From assembly GCA_025993015.1 (NCBI GenBank), contig DAJPFV010000001.1, positions 1,612,001 through 1,676,000 on the forward strand: a stretch of DNA of 64,000 nucleotides, given 5' to 3'. Below, in pieces: positions 16,169 to 23,788 of the stretch (its first letter is position 1; each line of letters opens with the position of its first letter). The position numbers and the translations under genes are program-made. The stretch is from Coriobacteriaceae bacterium (GTDB taxonomy: Bacteria; Actinomycetota; Coriobacteriia; Coriobacteriales; Coriobacteriaceae). The notes under the pieces were generated by a model. The model saw only the letters and a list, made by a program, of their open reading frames with translations, was not told the DNA's origin and made no database searches.

Positions 16169-17083
16169 ATGGCCGACAATCGCAAGCGTGCGCCTCGTGG
16201 CGGCAAGCAGGCCGCTTCTGGCTCGCGTCCGATTCGCCGCAATGACCGCGCTGCCGCTCCCAAGGGCCAGCGTGATCGCACTCAGGCCGCACGTCCGCAG
16301 CGCGATCGCAACCGCGACGCTGTCCAGGCTCCCAAGGGCGAGTTTATCGAAGGTCGCCGTGCTGCCGCCGAGGCGCTGCGCACCGGTTTTCCCGTCAAGT
16401 GTGCGCTCATCGCCGAGGGCGGGGAGCGCGATGCCGCCTTGTCGCGCCTGGTCGACGACCTCAACGCTGCGGGCGTCCGCATTAAGTATGTGCCGCGCGC
16501 GCAGCTCGATGCGCTATCGAGCCATGGCGCTCACCAGGGCATTGCGCTCGAGGTGGGCAACTTCCCCTATGCCGATGTCGCCGATATTCTCGACCGCGCG
16601 GGCGACGGTCCGGCGCTCGTCATCGTGCTCGACCATGTGACCGACGACGGCAACTTTGGTGCCATCGTGCGCTCCGCCGAGGTCGTGGGCGCGGCAGGCG
16701 TCATCATTGCCAACAAGCGCGCCGCCGGTGTGACCGTCGGCAGCTACAAGACCTCTGCCGGCGCCGTCATGCACCTGCCTATCGCGCAGGTTCCTAATAT
16801 CGCCCGTGCGCTCGACGACCTCAAGGCCGCTGGCTTTTGGGTGGGCGGTGCTTCCGAGCACGCCGAGGGCAGCTGCTGGGATGCTCCCTTCGAGGGCCGC
16901 GTGGCGCTCGTCATGGGCTCCGAGGGCGACGGCATCTCGCGCCTGGTGCTTGAGAAATGCGACTTTTTGACCAAGCTTCCCCAGCGCGGCATGACCGAGA
17001 GTCTCAACGTTGCCCAGGCGACAACGGCGCTGTGCTTTGAGTGGCTGCGCCGCAACGCCGGCGAGCTCATGGGGGAGGAGTAG
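16169..17083 (+). CDS. rlmB: 23S rRNA 2'-O-methyltransferase, TrmH/SpoU family
   Basis: A 304-residue SPOUT methyltransferase, probably modifying a 23S rRNA guanosine. A basic, disordered first 50 residues precede the SpoU substrate-binding domain (GEFIEGRRAAAEAL) and the knotted SAM domain with motifs LDHVTDDGNFGAIVRSAEV, VMGSEGDGISRLVLEKCD and GMTESLNVAQATT. AAGGAGG lies 7 nt before the ATG. The 143-base gap from cysS holds no clear gene, only a reading of about 20 codons ending VMPDD. It is followed after 3 nt by the NYN-domain gene, the same order as in Bacillus. Confidence 0.9.
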   Translation: MADNRKRAPRGGKQAASGSRPIRRNDRAAAPKGQRDRTQAARPQRDRNRDAVQAPKGEFIEGRRAAAEALRTGFPVKCALIAEGGERDAALSRLVDDLNAAGVRIKYVPRAQLDALSSHGAHQGIALEVGNFPYADVADILDRAGDGPALVIVLDHVTDDGNFGAIVRSAEVVGAAGVIIANKRAAGVTVGSYKTSAGAVMHLPIAQVPNIARALDDLKAAGFWVGGASEHAEGSCWDAPFEGRVALVMGSEGDGISRLVLEKCDFLTKLPQRGMTESLNVAQATTALCFEWLRRNAGELMGEE

Positions 17084-17086
17084 CGC

Positions 17087-17764
17087 ATGTCCAAAAAGAA
17101 CCGTGCCAAGTCCAAGGCCAAGCGCTTTGGCGAGGGCTCGGCCAAGCCGATTGTTTCGGCCGCGACCTACGGCGTGGGCGGCAATGCGTTTGCGCAGGCT
17201 ATCGCCGACCCAGTCTCGACGGTGCACTCCAACAAGCCCGAGCTGCTGGTGGTCGACGGTTACAACGTGATTCACTGCACGCCGCGCTACGAAAAGCTCG
17301 TGTACGACCATTCCGACGATCCGTATTCCAGCGACGTTCACGATATGGCGCGCACGGCGCTCATTAATGACGTAGCTGCGTTTGCCCAGGGCCGCTACGA
17401 GGCCGTGATCGTATTTGACGGCGCGGGCAATATCTCCAGCGAGCGCCCCAACCTACCGGCCCGCGGTGTGCGCATTGAGTTTTCGCCGACGGGTGTTTCG
17501 GCCGATACCGTGGTGCAGAAGCTCTGCATCGAGGCACGTGAGGAAGGCCGCGCGTGCTCCGTGGTATCGAGCGACGGCACGATCCAGGCCGTCGTCATGG
17601 GTAAGGGCGTCACGCGCATCTCGAGCCGTATGCTGGTGGACGAGATCAAACAGATCGATAACGACGTTCACGAGGCAGAGGAAGCTCCGCAGATCAAGAT
17701 GACTCTGGGCAGTCGCCTGAGCCCCGATGCCCTGGCCAAGCTCAAGGCCCTGCGCGGGAGGTAG
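17087..17764 (+). CDS. NYN-domain ribonuclease, Rae1/YacP family
   Basis: A 225-residue protein with a basic 20-residue N-terminus and a NYN (PIN-like) domain from about residue 47: ELLVVDGYNVIH carries the first catalytic Asp, EAVIVFDGAGN the second and CSVVSSDGTIQ the third region. Bacillus Rae1 is a ribosome-dependent mRNA endonuclease; this homolog sits in the same place, directly after rlmB, which supports the assignment. The gene lies 3 nt after rlmB and ends at a bidirectional terminator shared with the convergent kinase gene. It is the last gene of the disA operon; sigH, its Bacillus neighbour, is missing. Confidence 0.85.
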   Translation: MSKKNRAKSKAKRFGEGSAKPIVSAATYGVGGNAFAQAIADPVSTVHSNKPELLVVDGYNVIHCTPRYEKLVYDHSDDPYSSDVHDMARTALINDVAAFAQGRYEAVIVFDGAGNISSERPNLPARGVRIEFSPTGVSADTVVQKLCIEAREEGRACSVVSSDGTIQAVVMGKGVTRISSRMLVDEIKQIDNDVHEAEEAPQIKMTLGSRLSPDALAKLKALRGR

Positions 17765-17768
17765 GGAA

Positions 17769-17796
17769 GTTGGCGGGGCAATGCTGCCTCGCTAAC
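17769..17796. terminator. bidirectional hairpin between convergent genes
   Basis: GTTGGCGGGGCA pairs with TGCCTCGCTAAC (two wobbles), and the stem includes the stop codon of the minus-strand gene. Confidence 0.55.
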
Positions 17797-19132
17797 TCCA
17801 TTCAGCGATATCGATCATTCTTTCGAGGCGCCACGTTAGCGCCTCTTTTAGATATGGCAGCCTTGCCGTGAGCGCGTCGTTTCTGGAAAGAATCTCGATT
17901 GCCTCGTCAACGAAGCCTTCGAGTTTGTCGCCGTCAAACCAGCCCATGTCCTCGACGAGCAACATTTGTTTGGCGGGGCTTGAATGAAATTGTGCGCTGG
18001 TAAAACTGTGCTCTCCCGCCCTAAGCTCCTCTAGTGATATGTTGCACCAGAGCGATGAGCCCGAATCGAAGATGGGGGCAGGTCTGCAGGCTTGCGTGTT
18101 TACGTTTCGCACGAGGCCGAAGTTGCGCCAATGACGATCGTAGTTGGCAATGATGTCGTCACATACGATCATGCGGTCAAGGGCATCCTTGACGCCTGTC
18201 ACCCCGAGCTCCTCGCAGTTTGCTACATATCGCTCGTAGTCGGTTAGCCGTTCATCTGCGTTTGCGTGCTGGTTTACATAGAATGCAGGGACATACTCTT
18301 CTTCATCAGTTAAGAAGACATCGCATGTGCTCAGGGCGGAAGTGCCCGTGCCCTCGAGCGAGTAAGGCACATAATCGCAGGCGTTTAGAATGCGACGGTG
18401 GAGCGCGGTCGCCACCAGCTCGTTATAAGGTTCCTGGTCCAGGTGCGCTCCTGCCTTATGCAGAATTCGACGTTCGCCCTCGCACGTCCAGTACTTTTGA
18501 AGATTGCCGTCCGAGGTGTTATCGGGCTTTGCGGCAGCCGCTTTTCCCTCTGGGGCAAAGGGTGCAATGGACAGTGAGACGTCATCAAAGGCGTTATTGA
18601 AGAAGTTGATATCCTCCCAGGTGAGACCGGAACCTTGGGGCCTAATCCAATACTGGTCGGATAAGGAGAGGCCGAGATTTCGCTGGACGAGTTCATCGGG
18701 AACATCGACTGCGGCTTCTGCAAGCAGGGAGGCTAGCCCAATGCGTGCGAGCGGGATACCGCGGCCGCGCCACCAGATGCGGAAGGAGTCTAGCGATATG
18801 GGGCTATTAGGGCCAAATACTCCAATAGGGGCGTGGGCGTAATCGATGTCGGCACCGATGTGGGTAAAGTCTTTTCGCGATGTGCTGTAGACCAGCTGAG
18901 CGACTTCGTACGTGCGGTTCATGAGGGTGAACGCGATCTCGCTCTTACCGTGGCCGCGGCGGGGACGTCCCCCCGTTTTGGTCACAGAGCGGAGTCGCGT
19001 GTCGACGCTGTCTTTGTCGATGAGCCATACACCAGAAGCCTTGCGGGCCTCAAGTGCTCCGTTTTTTATGAGCTCCTGCACCCTGCGCGGAGTGATGCCG
19101 AGCAGCTCGGCGGCTTCTTTGGTAGTAAGCAT
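17792..19132 (-). CDS. HTH–HipA-like kinase fusion
   Basis: A 446-residue protein inverted relative to the flanking core genes. Residues 1-45 form an excisionase/MerR-like helix-turn-helix (MLTTKEAAELLGITPRRVQE). The C-terminal half resembles HipA-type Ser/Thr kinases: EPYNELVATALHRR, the catalytic loop NYDRHWRNFGLVRN near residue 330, and the metal loop APIFDSGSSLW. HipA toxins phosphorylate translation factors such as GltX, restrained by a separate HipB; here DNA binding and kinase appear in one chain and no separate antitoxin gene is visible. The ATG of MLTTKEA has GAAGGG 9 nt upstream, and a longer start would lie inside the inverted repeat. Fold assigned by motif; the target is unknown. 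Confidence 0.7.
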   Translation of the reverse strand: MLTTKEAAELLGITPRRVQELIKNGALEARKASGVWLIDKDSVDTRLRSVTKTGGRPRRGHGKSEIAFTLMNRTYEVAQLVYSTSRKDFTHIGADIDYAHAPIGVFGPNSPISLDSFRIWWRGRGIPLARIGLASLLAEAAVDVPDELVQRNLGLSLSDQYWIRPQGSGLTWEDINFFNNAFDDVSLSIAPFAPEGKAAAAKPDNTSDGNLQKYWTCEGERRILHKAGAHLDQEPYNELVATALHRRILNACDYVPYSLEGTGTSALSTCDVFLTDEEEYVPAFYVNQHANADERLTDYERYVANCEELGVTGVKDALDRMIVCDDIIANYDRHWRNFGLVRNVNTQACRPAPIFDSGSSLWCNISLEELRAGEHSFTSAQFHSSPAKQMLLVEDMGWFDGDKLEGFVDEAIEILSRNDALTARLPYLKEALTWRLERMIDIAEWS

Positions 19133-19142
19133 CGCGAAACCC

Positions 19143-19203
19143 TTCGCCAGAACGAATAGTTTTATATATAGCAATTGTAATTAAAACTATTCGTTCTGGC
19201 GAA
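19143..19203. promoter_or_regulatory. 22-bp perfect inverted repeat over the kinase promoter
   Basis: Arms at 19143-19164 (TTCGCCAGAACGAATAG...) and 19182-19203 are exact reverse complements around a 17-nt AT-rich spacer. The arm nearest the gene ends 10 nt before its start codon. The position fits an operator for the HTH domain of the encoded protein. Confidence 0.65.
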
Positions 19204-19254
19204 TGGTTTTAAGATTGAGGGCGCACTGACAGAAATGAACGGGCCTGGTATGCG

Positions 19255-19284
19255 TTGTTGCTGGATTTTGCATATTTGTATAAC
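19255..19284 (+). promoter_or_regulatory. probable promoter of tRNA-Thr(TGT)
   Basis: TTGTTG and TATAAC are separated by 18 bp, 72 bp before the tRNA. Confidence 0.5.
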
Positions 19285-19356
19285 GCCGTGCGGCCTGTTG
19301 CGCCCCGTCCGCAATTCCTTTATTCTTAACTGGCTTCGCGTGAAAGCGCCAAGTGT

Positions 19357-19431
19357 GCCAGTGTGGCGCAACGGTAGCGCAACTGATTTGTAATCAGTGG
19401 GCTGCAGGTTCGATTCCTGTCACTGGCTCCA
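19357..19431 (+). tRNA. tRNA-Thr (anticodon TGT)
   Basis: Acceptor GCCAGTG pairs with CACTGGC; anticodon stem ACTGA/TCAGT encloses TTTGTAA; the T arm has GGTTCGATTCC. CCA is encoded (19429-19431). Confidence 0.95.
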
Positions 19432-19440
19432 TGAGAGTTT

Positions 19441-19473
19441 CGGGCTCTGTTCCTTGTGGGACAGGGCCCGTTT
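19441..19473 (+). terminator. terminator after tRNA-Thr
   Basis: CGGGCTCTGTTCC and GGGACAGGGCCCG form a 13-bp stem with two wobbles, followed by TTT. Confidence 0.65.
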
Positions 19474-19524
19474 CTATTTATGTCGATAAGTCAGTAGGTT
19501 TGGTGCCAACCAAGCTTCAGGTTT

Positions 19525-19581
19525 GTCTCAATCTGTAACATGAAGAGGCTGAAAACCGTTCTAGCTGTTACAGAATGAGAC
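19525..19581. repeat. inverted repeat, GTCTC..TGTAACA type, copy 1
   Basis: GTCTCAATCTGTAACA and TGTTACAGAATGAGAC are near reverse complements around a 25-nt loop. A second copy with a changed stem follows at 19607. Confidence 0.7.
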
Positions 19582-19606
19582 GTAAGCTGGGGTCTCTGCG
19601 TAATAT

Positions 19607-19659
19607 CTCGATCTGTAACAGATGGGGGAGGAATAACCCTCTTACTGTTACAGATCGAG
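19607..19659. repeat. inverted repeat, CTCGATCTGTAACAG type, copy 2
   Basis: CTCGATCTGTAACAG and CTGTTACAGATCGAG are exact reverse complements around a 23-nt loop. It shares ATCTGTAACA with copy 1. Confidence 0.75.
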
Positions 19660-19714
19660 ACAAAGGCCGGACCGGTCCCAGTCATCCTGCCCGAGCGAGG
19701 ATTTCCGGACATAC

Positions 19715-19807
19715 GAGCGTGGAATATCTCCCACCTGGAGGCTGAGCGTGGATAATCTCCCACTTTGGGCTCGAAGCCACGCCAAAAGTGGGAGATTATC
19801 CACGCTC
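19715..19807. repeat. 23-bp perfect inverted repeat with an extra direct copy
   Basis: A GAGCGTGGATAATCTCCCAC-type arm (19744-19766) and its exact complement (19785-19807) flank an 18-nt spacer. A third, slightly changed copy of the arm (GAGCGTGGAATATCTCCCAC) lies at 19715-19734. The rest of 19808-20022 shows nothing recognisable. Confidence 0.75.
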
Positions 19808-20022
19808 GATTCTGTCTGGGAAGCCCGATCTCGACCTATATATAGGTGCAAATGAGTCGTTATCGAAGTAATATTCTACAGGCTCACTCCACTACGCCAA
19901 AGTGTTCCCTCGGGAAATGTCACCGCAATATGCAAATTCACCGTCCTTCATATCCAAACTCAGCAAAACGGCAGGTCAAAGCTATATGGATACGCCCGGA
20001 GCCGTGTATCTAGAGGTTTTCG

Positions 20023-20052
20023 TTGACAGCCCCCAAGGTGGCATCGTATTAT
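20023..20052 (+). promoter_or_regulatory. strong promoter of the tRNA-tuf operon
   Basis: TTGACA and TATTAT are separated by 18 bp, preceded by GAGGTTTTC. The same arrangement recurs before rpmG. Spacing places the start about 55 nt before tRNA-Tyr. Confidence 0.8.
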
Positions 20053-20114
20053 CTTCTTCGTTCGCGGGGGCGGCGGTCCAAAAGACCAAAGGACCTGCGG
20101 ATACTTGAACGATT

Positions 20115-20196
20115 GGGAGTTTGCCCGAGTGGTTAATGGGGACGGGCTGTAAACCCGTTGGCTCTGCCTACATAGGTTCGAATCCTATAGCTCCCA
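20115..20196 (+). tRNA. tRNA-Tyr (anticodon GTA)
   Basis: Class II tRNA with a long variable arm. Acceptor GGGAGTT/AGCTCCC, anticodon stem ACGGG/CCCGT around CTGTAAA. CCA is not encoded. Confidence 0.95.
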
Positions 20197-20206
20197 CCCG
20201 TCAAGT

Positions 20207-20282
20207 GCCTGTATAGCTCAGTCGGTAGAGCACTTCGTTGGTAACGAAGAGGTCACCAGTTCAAGTCTGGTTGCAGGCTCCA
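20207..20282 (+). tRNA. tRNA-Thr (anticodon GGT)
   Basis: Acceptor GCCTGTA/TGCAGGC, anticodon stem CTTCG/CGAAG around TTGGTAA, CCA encoded. It lies 10 nt after tRNA-Tyr. Confidence 0.95.
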
Positions 20283-20285
20283 TCC

Positions 20286-20362
20286 GGCGGTGTAGCTCAG
20301 TTGGTTAGAGCACACGGTTCATACCCGTGGCGTCACTGGTTCGAATCCAGTCACCGCTACCA
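20286..20362 (+). tRNA. elongator tRNA-Met (anticodon CAT)
   Basis: Acceptor GGCGGTG/CACCGCT with a G-T first pair; anticodon stem CACGG/CCGTG around TTCATAC lacks the three G-C pairs of the initiator. CCA encoded. A tRNA-Ile read through lysidine is less likely but not excluded. Confidence 0.88.
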
Positions 20363-20373
20363 TAGGTAACACG

Positions 20374-20404
20374 GTGGCTTCTCAATAATATGTTGAGAGG
20401 CCAC
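20374..20404 (+). promoter_or_regulatory. 12-bp hairpin in the tuf leader
   Basis: GTGGCTTCTCAA and TTGAGAGGCCAC pair (one wobble) around TAATATG between tRNA-Met and tuf, 54 nt before the tuf start. It may be a processing or pausing site. Confidence 0.45.
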
Positions 20405-20458
20405 TATGGTATAAAGGCAAAGTCCCGTCCGGGGACGACCTGTTTAGAGGAGGGCTTT

Positions 20459-21649
20459 ATGGCCAAAGAGAAGTTTGAGCGCACTAAGCCGCATGTTAAC
20501 ATCGGCACCATTGGTCACGTCGACCACGGCAAGACCACGCTGACCGCTGCCATCACCAAGGTTCTCTCCGAGACCGAGGGCTGCAAGGCTGACTTCACTG
20601 CGTTCGAGAACATCGACAAGGCTCCCGAGGAGCGCGAGCGCGGCATTACGATCTCCGTCTCCCACGTCGAGTACGAGACTGCTGCCCGTCACTACGCTCA
20701 CGTTGACTGCCCGGGCCACGCTGACTACGTCAAGAACATGATCTCCGGTGCTGCTCAGATGGACGGCGCTATCCTGGTCATCGCCGCTACCGACGGCCCC
20801 ATGGCTCAGACCCGCGAGCACATCCTGCTCGCCCGTCAGGTCGGCGTTCCCTACATCGTCGTCTTCCTGAACAAGTGCGACATGGTCGACGATGACGAGC
20901 TCATCGACCTCGTCGAGATGGAGACCCGTGAGCTCCTCTCCGAGTACGATTTCCCCGGCGACGACATCCCCGTCATCCGTGGTTCCGCTCTGGGCGCTCT
21001 CGAGGGCGACGCCAAGTGGATGGACGCCATTCGCGAGCTCATGAACGCTGTCGACGAGTACATCCCGACGCCTGCTCGTAACAACGACCTCCCGTTCCTG
21101 ATGGCCGTTGAGGACGTTATGACCATCTCCGGCCGTGGTACCGTTGCTACCGGCCGTGTCGAGCGCGGTGAGCTCAAGCTCAACGAGCCCGTCGAGATCG
21201 TCGGCATCAAGGATACCCAGAACACCGTTGTTACCGGTATCGAGATGTTCCGTAAGTCCATGGACTTCTGCGAGGCTGGCGACAACGTCGGTCTGCTGCT
21301 CCGCGGCATCAAACGTGAGGACATCGAGCGCGGCCAGGTTCTCTGCAAGCCCGGTTCGGTTACCCCGCACACCAAGTTCACCGGCGAGATCTACGTTCTG
21401 ACCAAGGAGGAGGGTGGCCGTCACACCCCGTTCTTCGATGGTTATCGTCCTCAGTTCTACTTCCGTACCACCGACGTTACCGGTACGGTCAAGCTCCCCG
21501 AGGGCACCGAGATGGCTATGCCTGGTGACCACATCACCATCGAGGGCGACCTCATCCACCCGATCGCCATGGAGGAGGGCCTGCGCTTCGCTATCCGCGA
21601 GGGTGGCCACACCGTCGGTTCGGGCATCGTCTCCACGATCATTGAGTAA
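20459..21649 (+). CDS. tuf: elongation factor Tu
   Basis: A 396-residue GTPase that carries aminoacyl-tRNA to the ribosome. The G motifs are intact: GHVDHGKTTL (residues 19-28), DCPGHADYV with the switch II His, and NKCDMVDD. Domains II and III follow with RGTVATGRVERG and the C-terminal HTVGSGIV. Start at MAKEKFERTKPH after GAGGAGGG. The gene is transcribed with the three tRNAs upstream, an old arrangement also seen in other bacteria. Codon use is strongly biased to C-ending codons, as expected for a highly expressed gene. Confidence 0.97.
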   Translation: MAKEKFERTKPHVNIGTIGHVDHGKTTLTAAITKVLSETEGCKADFTAFENIDKAPEERERGITISVSHVEYETAARHYAHVDCPGHADYVKNMISGAAQMDGAILVIAATDGPMAQTREHILLARQVGVPYIVVFLNKCDMVDDDELIDLVEMETRELLSEYDFPGDDIPVIRGSALGALEGDAKWMDAIRELMNAVDEYIPTPARNNDLPFLMAVEDVMTISGRGTVATGRVERGELKLNEPVEIVGIKDTQNTVVTGIEMFRKSMDFCEAGDNVGLLLRGIKREDIERGQVLCKPGSVTPHTKFTGEIYVLTKEEGGRHTPFFDGYRPQFYFRTTDVTGTVKLPEGTEMAMPGDHITIEGDLIHPIAMEEGLRFAIREGGHTVGSGIVSTIIE

Positions 21650-21676
21650 ATTAGCTCTTTGATATAGCTGACTTAG

Positions 21677-21711
21677 AGAACCCGGCACTTATATGGGTGC
21701 CGGGTTCTTTT
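21677..21711 (+). terminator. terminator after tuf
   Basis: AGAACCCGGCAC and GTGCCGGGTTCT form a 12-bp perfect stem followed by TTTT. The remaining 140 bases to the rpmG promoter show nothing recognisable. Confidence 0.85.
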
Positions 21712-21853
21712 CTGCAATGGATATTGAGCCGTTGCTGGTGTCGAGAGGATCGATAATGGTCCTGGATGCACCGTCGATTAGCTCTCGATGGCTTCATTGA
21801 TGTGTTCCAAATATGAATGGATCCACCGAGAACCAATTGACTCGAGGTTTTCA

Positions 21854-21883
21854 TTGACAGCACTTACGTGGAGCTGATAAAGT
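21854..21883 (+). promoter_or_regulatory. promoter of the rpmG-tRNA-Trp-secE unit
   Basis: TTGACA and TAAAGT are separated by 18 bp, preceded by GAGGTTTTCA as in the tRNA-tuf promoter. Confidence 0.65.
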
Positions 21884-21928
21884 AACAACTCGTGCCCGTA
21901 CGGGGCGGAAATGAAAGGTTCAGGATAC

Positions 21929-22078
21929 ATGCGTACTCTAGTTACTCTTGCGTGCACTGAGTGCAAGCGCCGCAACTATACGACCACCAAGAACAAGTCG
22001 ACCATGCCTGATCGTATGGAGATCAAGAAGTATTGCCCCTGGTGCCGTCACCACACGCTGCACAAAGAGACTCGCTAG
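21929..22078 (+). CDS. rpmG: ribosomal protein bL33
   Basis: A 49-residue 50S protein. Two CxxC pairs (ACTEC and YCPWC) form the zinc ribbon, so this is the zinc-binding form. It starts MRTLVTLACTECKRRNYTTT after GAAAGGTTCAGGATAC and ends KETR. The order rpmG, tRNA-Trp, secE, nusG is conserved across many Gram-positive bacteria. Confidence 0.95.
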   Translation: MRTLVTLACTECKRRNYTTTKNKSTMPDRMEIKKYCPWCRHHTLHKETR

Positions 22079-22091
22079 TCTCTAGTCACAT

Positions 22092-22167
22092 ACGCCAGTA
22101 GTTCAATTGGTAGAGCATCGGTCTCCAAAACCGAGTGTTGAGGGTTCGAGTCCTTCCTGGCGTGCCA
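22092..22167 (+). tRNA. tRNA-Trp (anticodon CCA)
   Basis: Acceptor ACGCCAG/CTGGCGT, anticodon stem TCGGT/ACCGA around CTCCAAA, CCA encoded. It lies 13 nt after rpmG. Confidence 0.96.
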
Positions 22168-22176
22168 GTCATTATT

Positions 22177-22207
22177 CCGTAAGCTCCCACTTGGGGGCTT
22201 ACGGTTT
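22177..22207 (+). terminator. hairpin between tRNA-Trp and secE
   Basis: CCGTAAGC and GCTTACGG pair, with CCC/GGG extending the stem, followed by TTT. It probably trims the tRNA transcript and lets only part of it read into secE. Confidence 0.6.
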
Positions 22208-22243
22208 ACTCATGTATAAGCGCATTGCGCGGAGGTAACCCAA

Positions 22244-22582
22244 ATGGCCAACAAGAAGAACAAGAAGAAGGCTCAGCAGCCGGCACCTGCCAACAACGCT
22301 GCCGCCAACTCCAAGGTTGAGGCCAAGAAGGCCGTTGCCAAGAAGAACGAGAAGGCTGCGAAGTCCAAGAAGAACGAGAAGCCTGGTTTCTTCGCCCGCA
22401 CCAAGAAGTATTTCGCTTCGGTCAAGTCCGAGATGAAGCGTGTCACGTGGCCCGATAAGAAGGAGCTCGTGAACTACTCGGTAGTCGTTTGCGCTTCTCT
22501 GGTCGTCGTCGGCGTCGTCATCGCTCTGCTCGATGCTGGCTTTGGCGAGGCTCTTGCTCTGTTCTCTGGATTGAGGGGCTAA
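22244..22582 (+). CDS. secE: preprotein translocase subunit SecE
   Basis: A 112-residue protein. The first 45 residues are a Lys/Ala-rich soluble extension. The SecE domain follows: an amphipathic helix KKYFASVKSEMKRVTWPDKK with the conserved VTWP, then one membrane helix (VVVCASLVVVGVVIALLDA). SecE clamps SecY in the Sec channel. GGAGGT lies 8 nt before the ATG. It is followed 3 nt later by nusG, as in most bacteria. Confidence 0.92.
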   Translation: MANKKNKKKAQQPAPANNAAANSKVEAKKAVAKKNEKAAKSKKNEKPGFFARTKKYFASVKSEMKRVTWPDKKELVNYSVVVCASLVVVGVVIALLDAGFGEALALFSGLRG

Positions 22583-22585
22583 ACC

Positions 22586-23122
22586 ATGTCTAAGCGTTGG
22601 TACGTCGTTCACACTTACTCCGGATACGAGAACCGCGTAAAGTCCGATCTCGAGCATCGTATCGAGACCATGGGCATGCAGGACCGTATCTTTGATATCG
22701 AGATTCCTATGGAGCGCGTCACCGAGATCAAAGAGGGTGGCAAGCGCGAGACCAAGGATTCCAAGATCTTCCCGGGTTATGTCTTGGTCCGCATGGAGAT
22801 GGATGACGATGCTTGGACGTGTGTTCGCAACACGCCCGGCGTCACCGGTTTCCTAGGCGGCAACGGTAAGCCCGCTCCGCTTTCCCGTGACGAGTACAAC
22901 AAGATGACTCGTCGTCCCGGTAAGGGCGATTCGCCCAAGCGCACCTCGGTTGATATTCAGGTCGGCACGTCCGTCCGTGTCACCGATGGCCCGCTTACCG
23001 ACTTTGATGGCAAGGTCTCCGAGGTTAATACCGAGGCTGGCAAGCTCAAGGTCACGCTGATGATCTTTGGCCGCGAGACGCCGGTCGAGCTCGACTTTAA
23101 CCAGGTCGCTGTCATCGCTTAA
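22586..23122 (+). CDS. nusG: transcription antitermination/elongation factor NusG
   Basis: A 178-residue factor that binds RNA polymerase and links it to Rho or the ribosome. The NGN domain begins MSKRWYVVHTYSGYENRVK and includes KIFPGYVLVRMEMDDDAW and the NTPGVTGFLG motif. The C-terminal KOW domain has VRVTDGPLTDFDGKVSEV. Spacing from secE is 3 nt, so the two are co-translated. Confidence 0.95.
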   Translation: MSKRWYVVHTYSGYENRVKSDLEHRIETMGMQDRIFDIEIPMERVTEIKEGGKRETKDSKIFPGYVLVRMEMDDDAWTCVRNTPGVTGFLGGNGKPAPLSRDEYNKMTRRPGKGDSPKRTSVDIQVGTSVRVTDGPLTDFDGKVSEVNTEAGKLKVTLMIFGRETPVELDFNQVAVIA

Positions 23123-23242
23123 GTTTTCGTCCGTTCGCGCGAGCGTGCTTCTTCTGTGACTGCTCATCTCAGGAGTGCTTCTAACACGTGCGTGCTTACG
23201 ATATAGCAAGTACTTCACACTCGTGATTCGAAAGGAATGACC

Positions 23243-23671
23243 ATGGCTGAGAAGAAGGTTGCCAACGTCATTAAGCTCCAGATTCCTGCTGGTGCAGCTA
23301 ACCCCGCTCCTCCCGTCGGCCCCGCCCTGGGCGCTGCTGGCGTGAACATCATGCAGTTCTGCCAGGCCTTTAACGCCGAGACGCAGGACAAGAAGGGCGA
23401 CATCATCCCCGTTGAGATCTCTGTCTACGAGGATAAGTCCTTCTCCTTCATCACCAAGACCCCGCCGGCGGCTCACCTCATCAAGAAGGAGCTGAACCTC
23501 AAGTCTGGTTCCGCTAAGCCCCAGGCCGACAAGGTTGGTCAGCTCTCCCAGGAGCAGCTCACCAAGATCGCCGAGATCAAGATGCCGGACCTCAATGCCA
23601 ACGACATTGACGCCGCCAAGAAGATCATCGCCGGTACCGCCCGTTCCATGGGCGTCACCATCGCTGAGTAG
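23243..23671 (+). CDS. rplK: ribosomal protein uL11
   Basis: A 142-residue 50S protein of the GTPase-associated stalk base. The N-terminal domain has the proline-rich PAGAANPAPPVGPALG and GVNIMQFCQAFN, and the C-terminal rRNA-binding domain ends KKIIAGTARSMGV. Two ATGs lie in frame; the second (MAEKKVAN) is 7 nt after AAAGGA and gives the usual length. The preceding 120 bases after nusG may hold an uL1-type leader but no structure was clear. Confidence 0.95.
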   Translation: MAEKKVANVIKLQIPAGAANPAPPVGPALGAAGVNIMQFCQAFNAETQDKKGDIIPVEISVYEDKSFSFITKTPPAAHLIKKELNLKSGSAKPQADKVGQLSQEQLTKIAEIKMPDLNANDIDAAKKIIAGTARSMGVTIAE

Positions 23672-23689
23672 CGATTTCTTATGGTAACG

Positions 23690-23715
23690 ACGGGTGCTCC
23701 GACCGGGGCGCCCGT
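23690..23715 (+). promoter_or_regulatory. hairpin between rplK and rplA
   Basis: ACGGGTGCTCC and GGGGCGCCCGT form an 11-bp stem with two wobbles. It has no T-run and may tune rplA expression. Confidence 0.4.
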
Positions 23716-23788
23716 TAAATGTGTGCAATAGGGCACACGATACGATGTGGGAGGGCTCACGCCCGTTTAACCACAGGAGGTAATGCAC

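Noticed and set aside
19525..19807. CRISPR array or tRNA-linked attachment site
   Set aside because: Repeats are inverted, of two unrelated types, and no copy of a tRNA 3' end or integrase gene was found.
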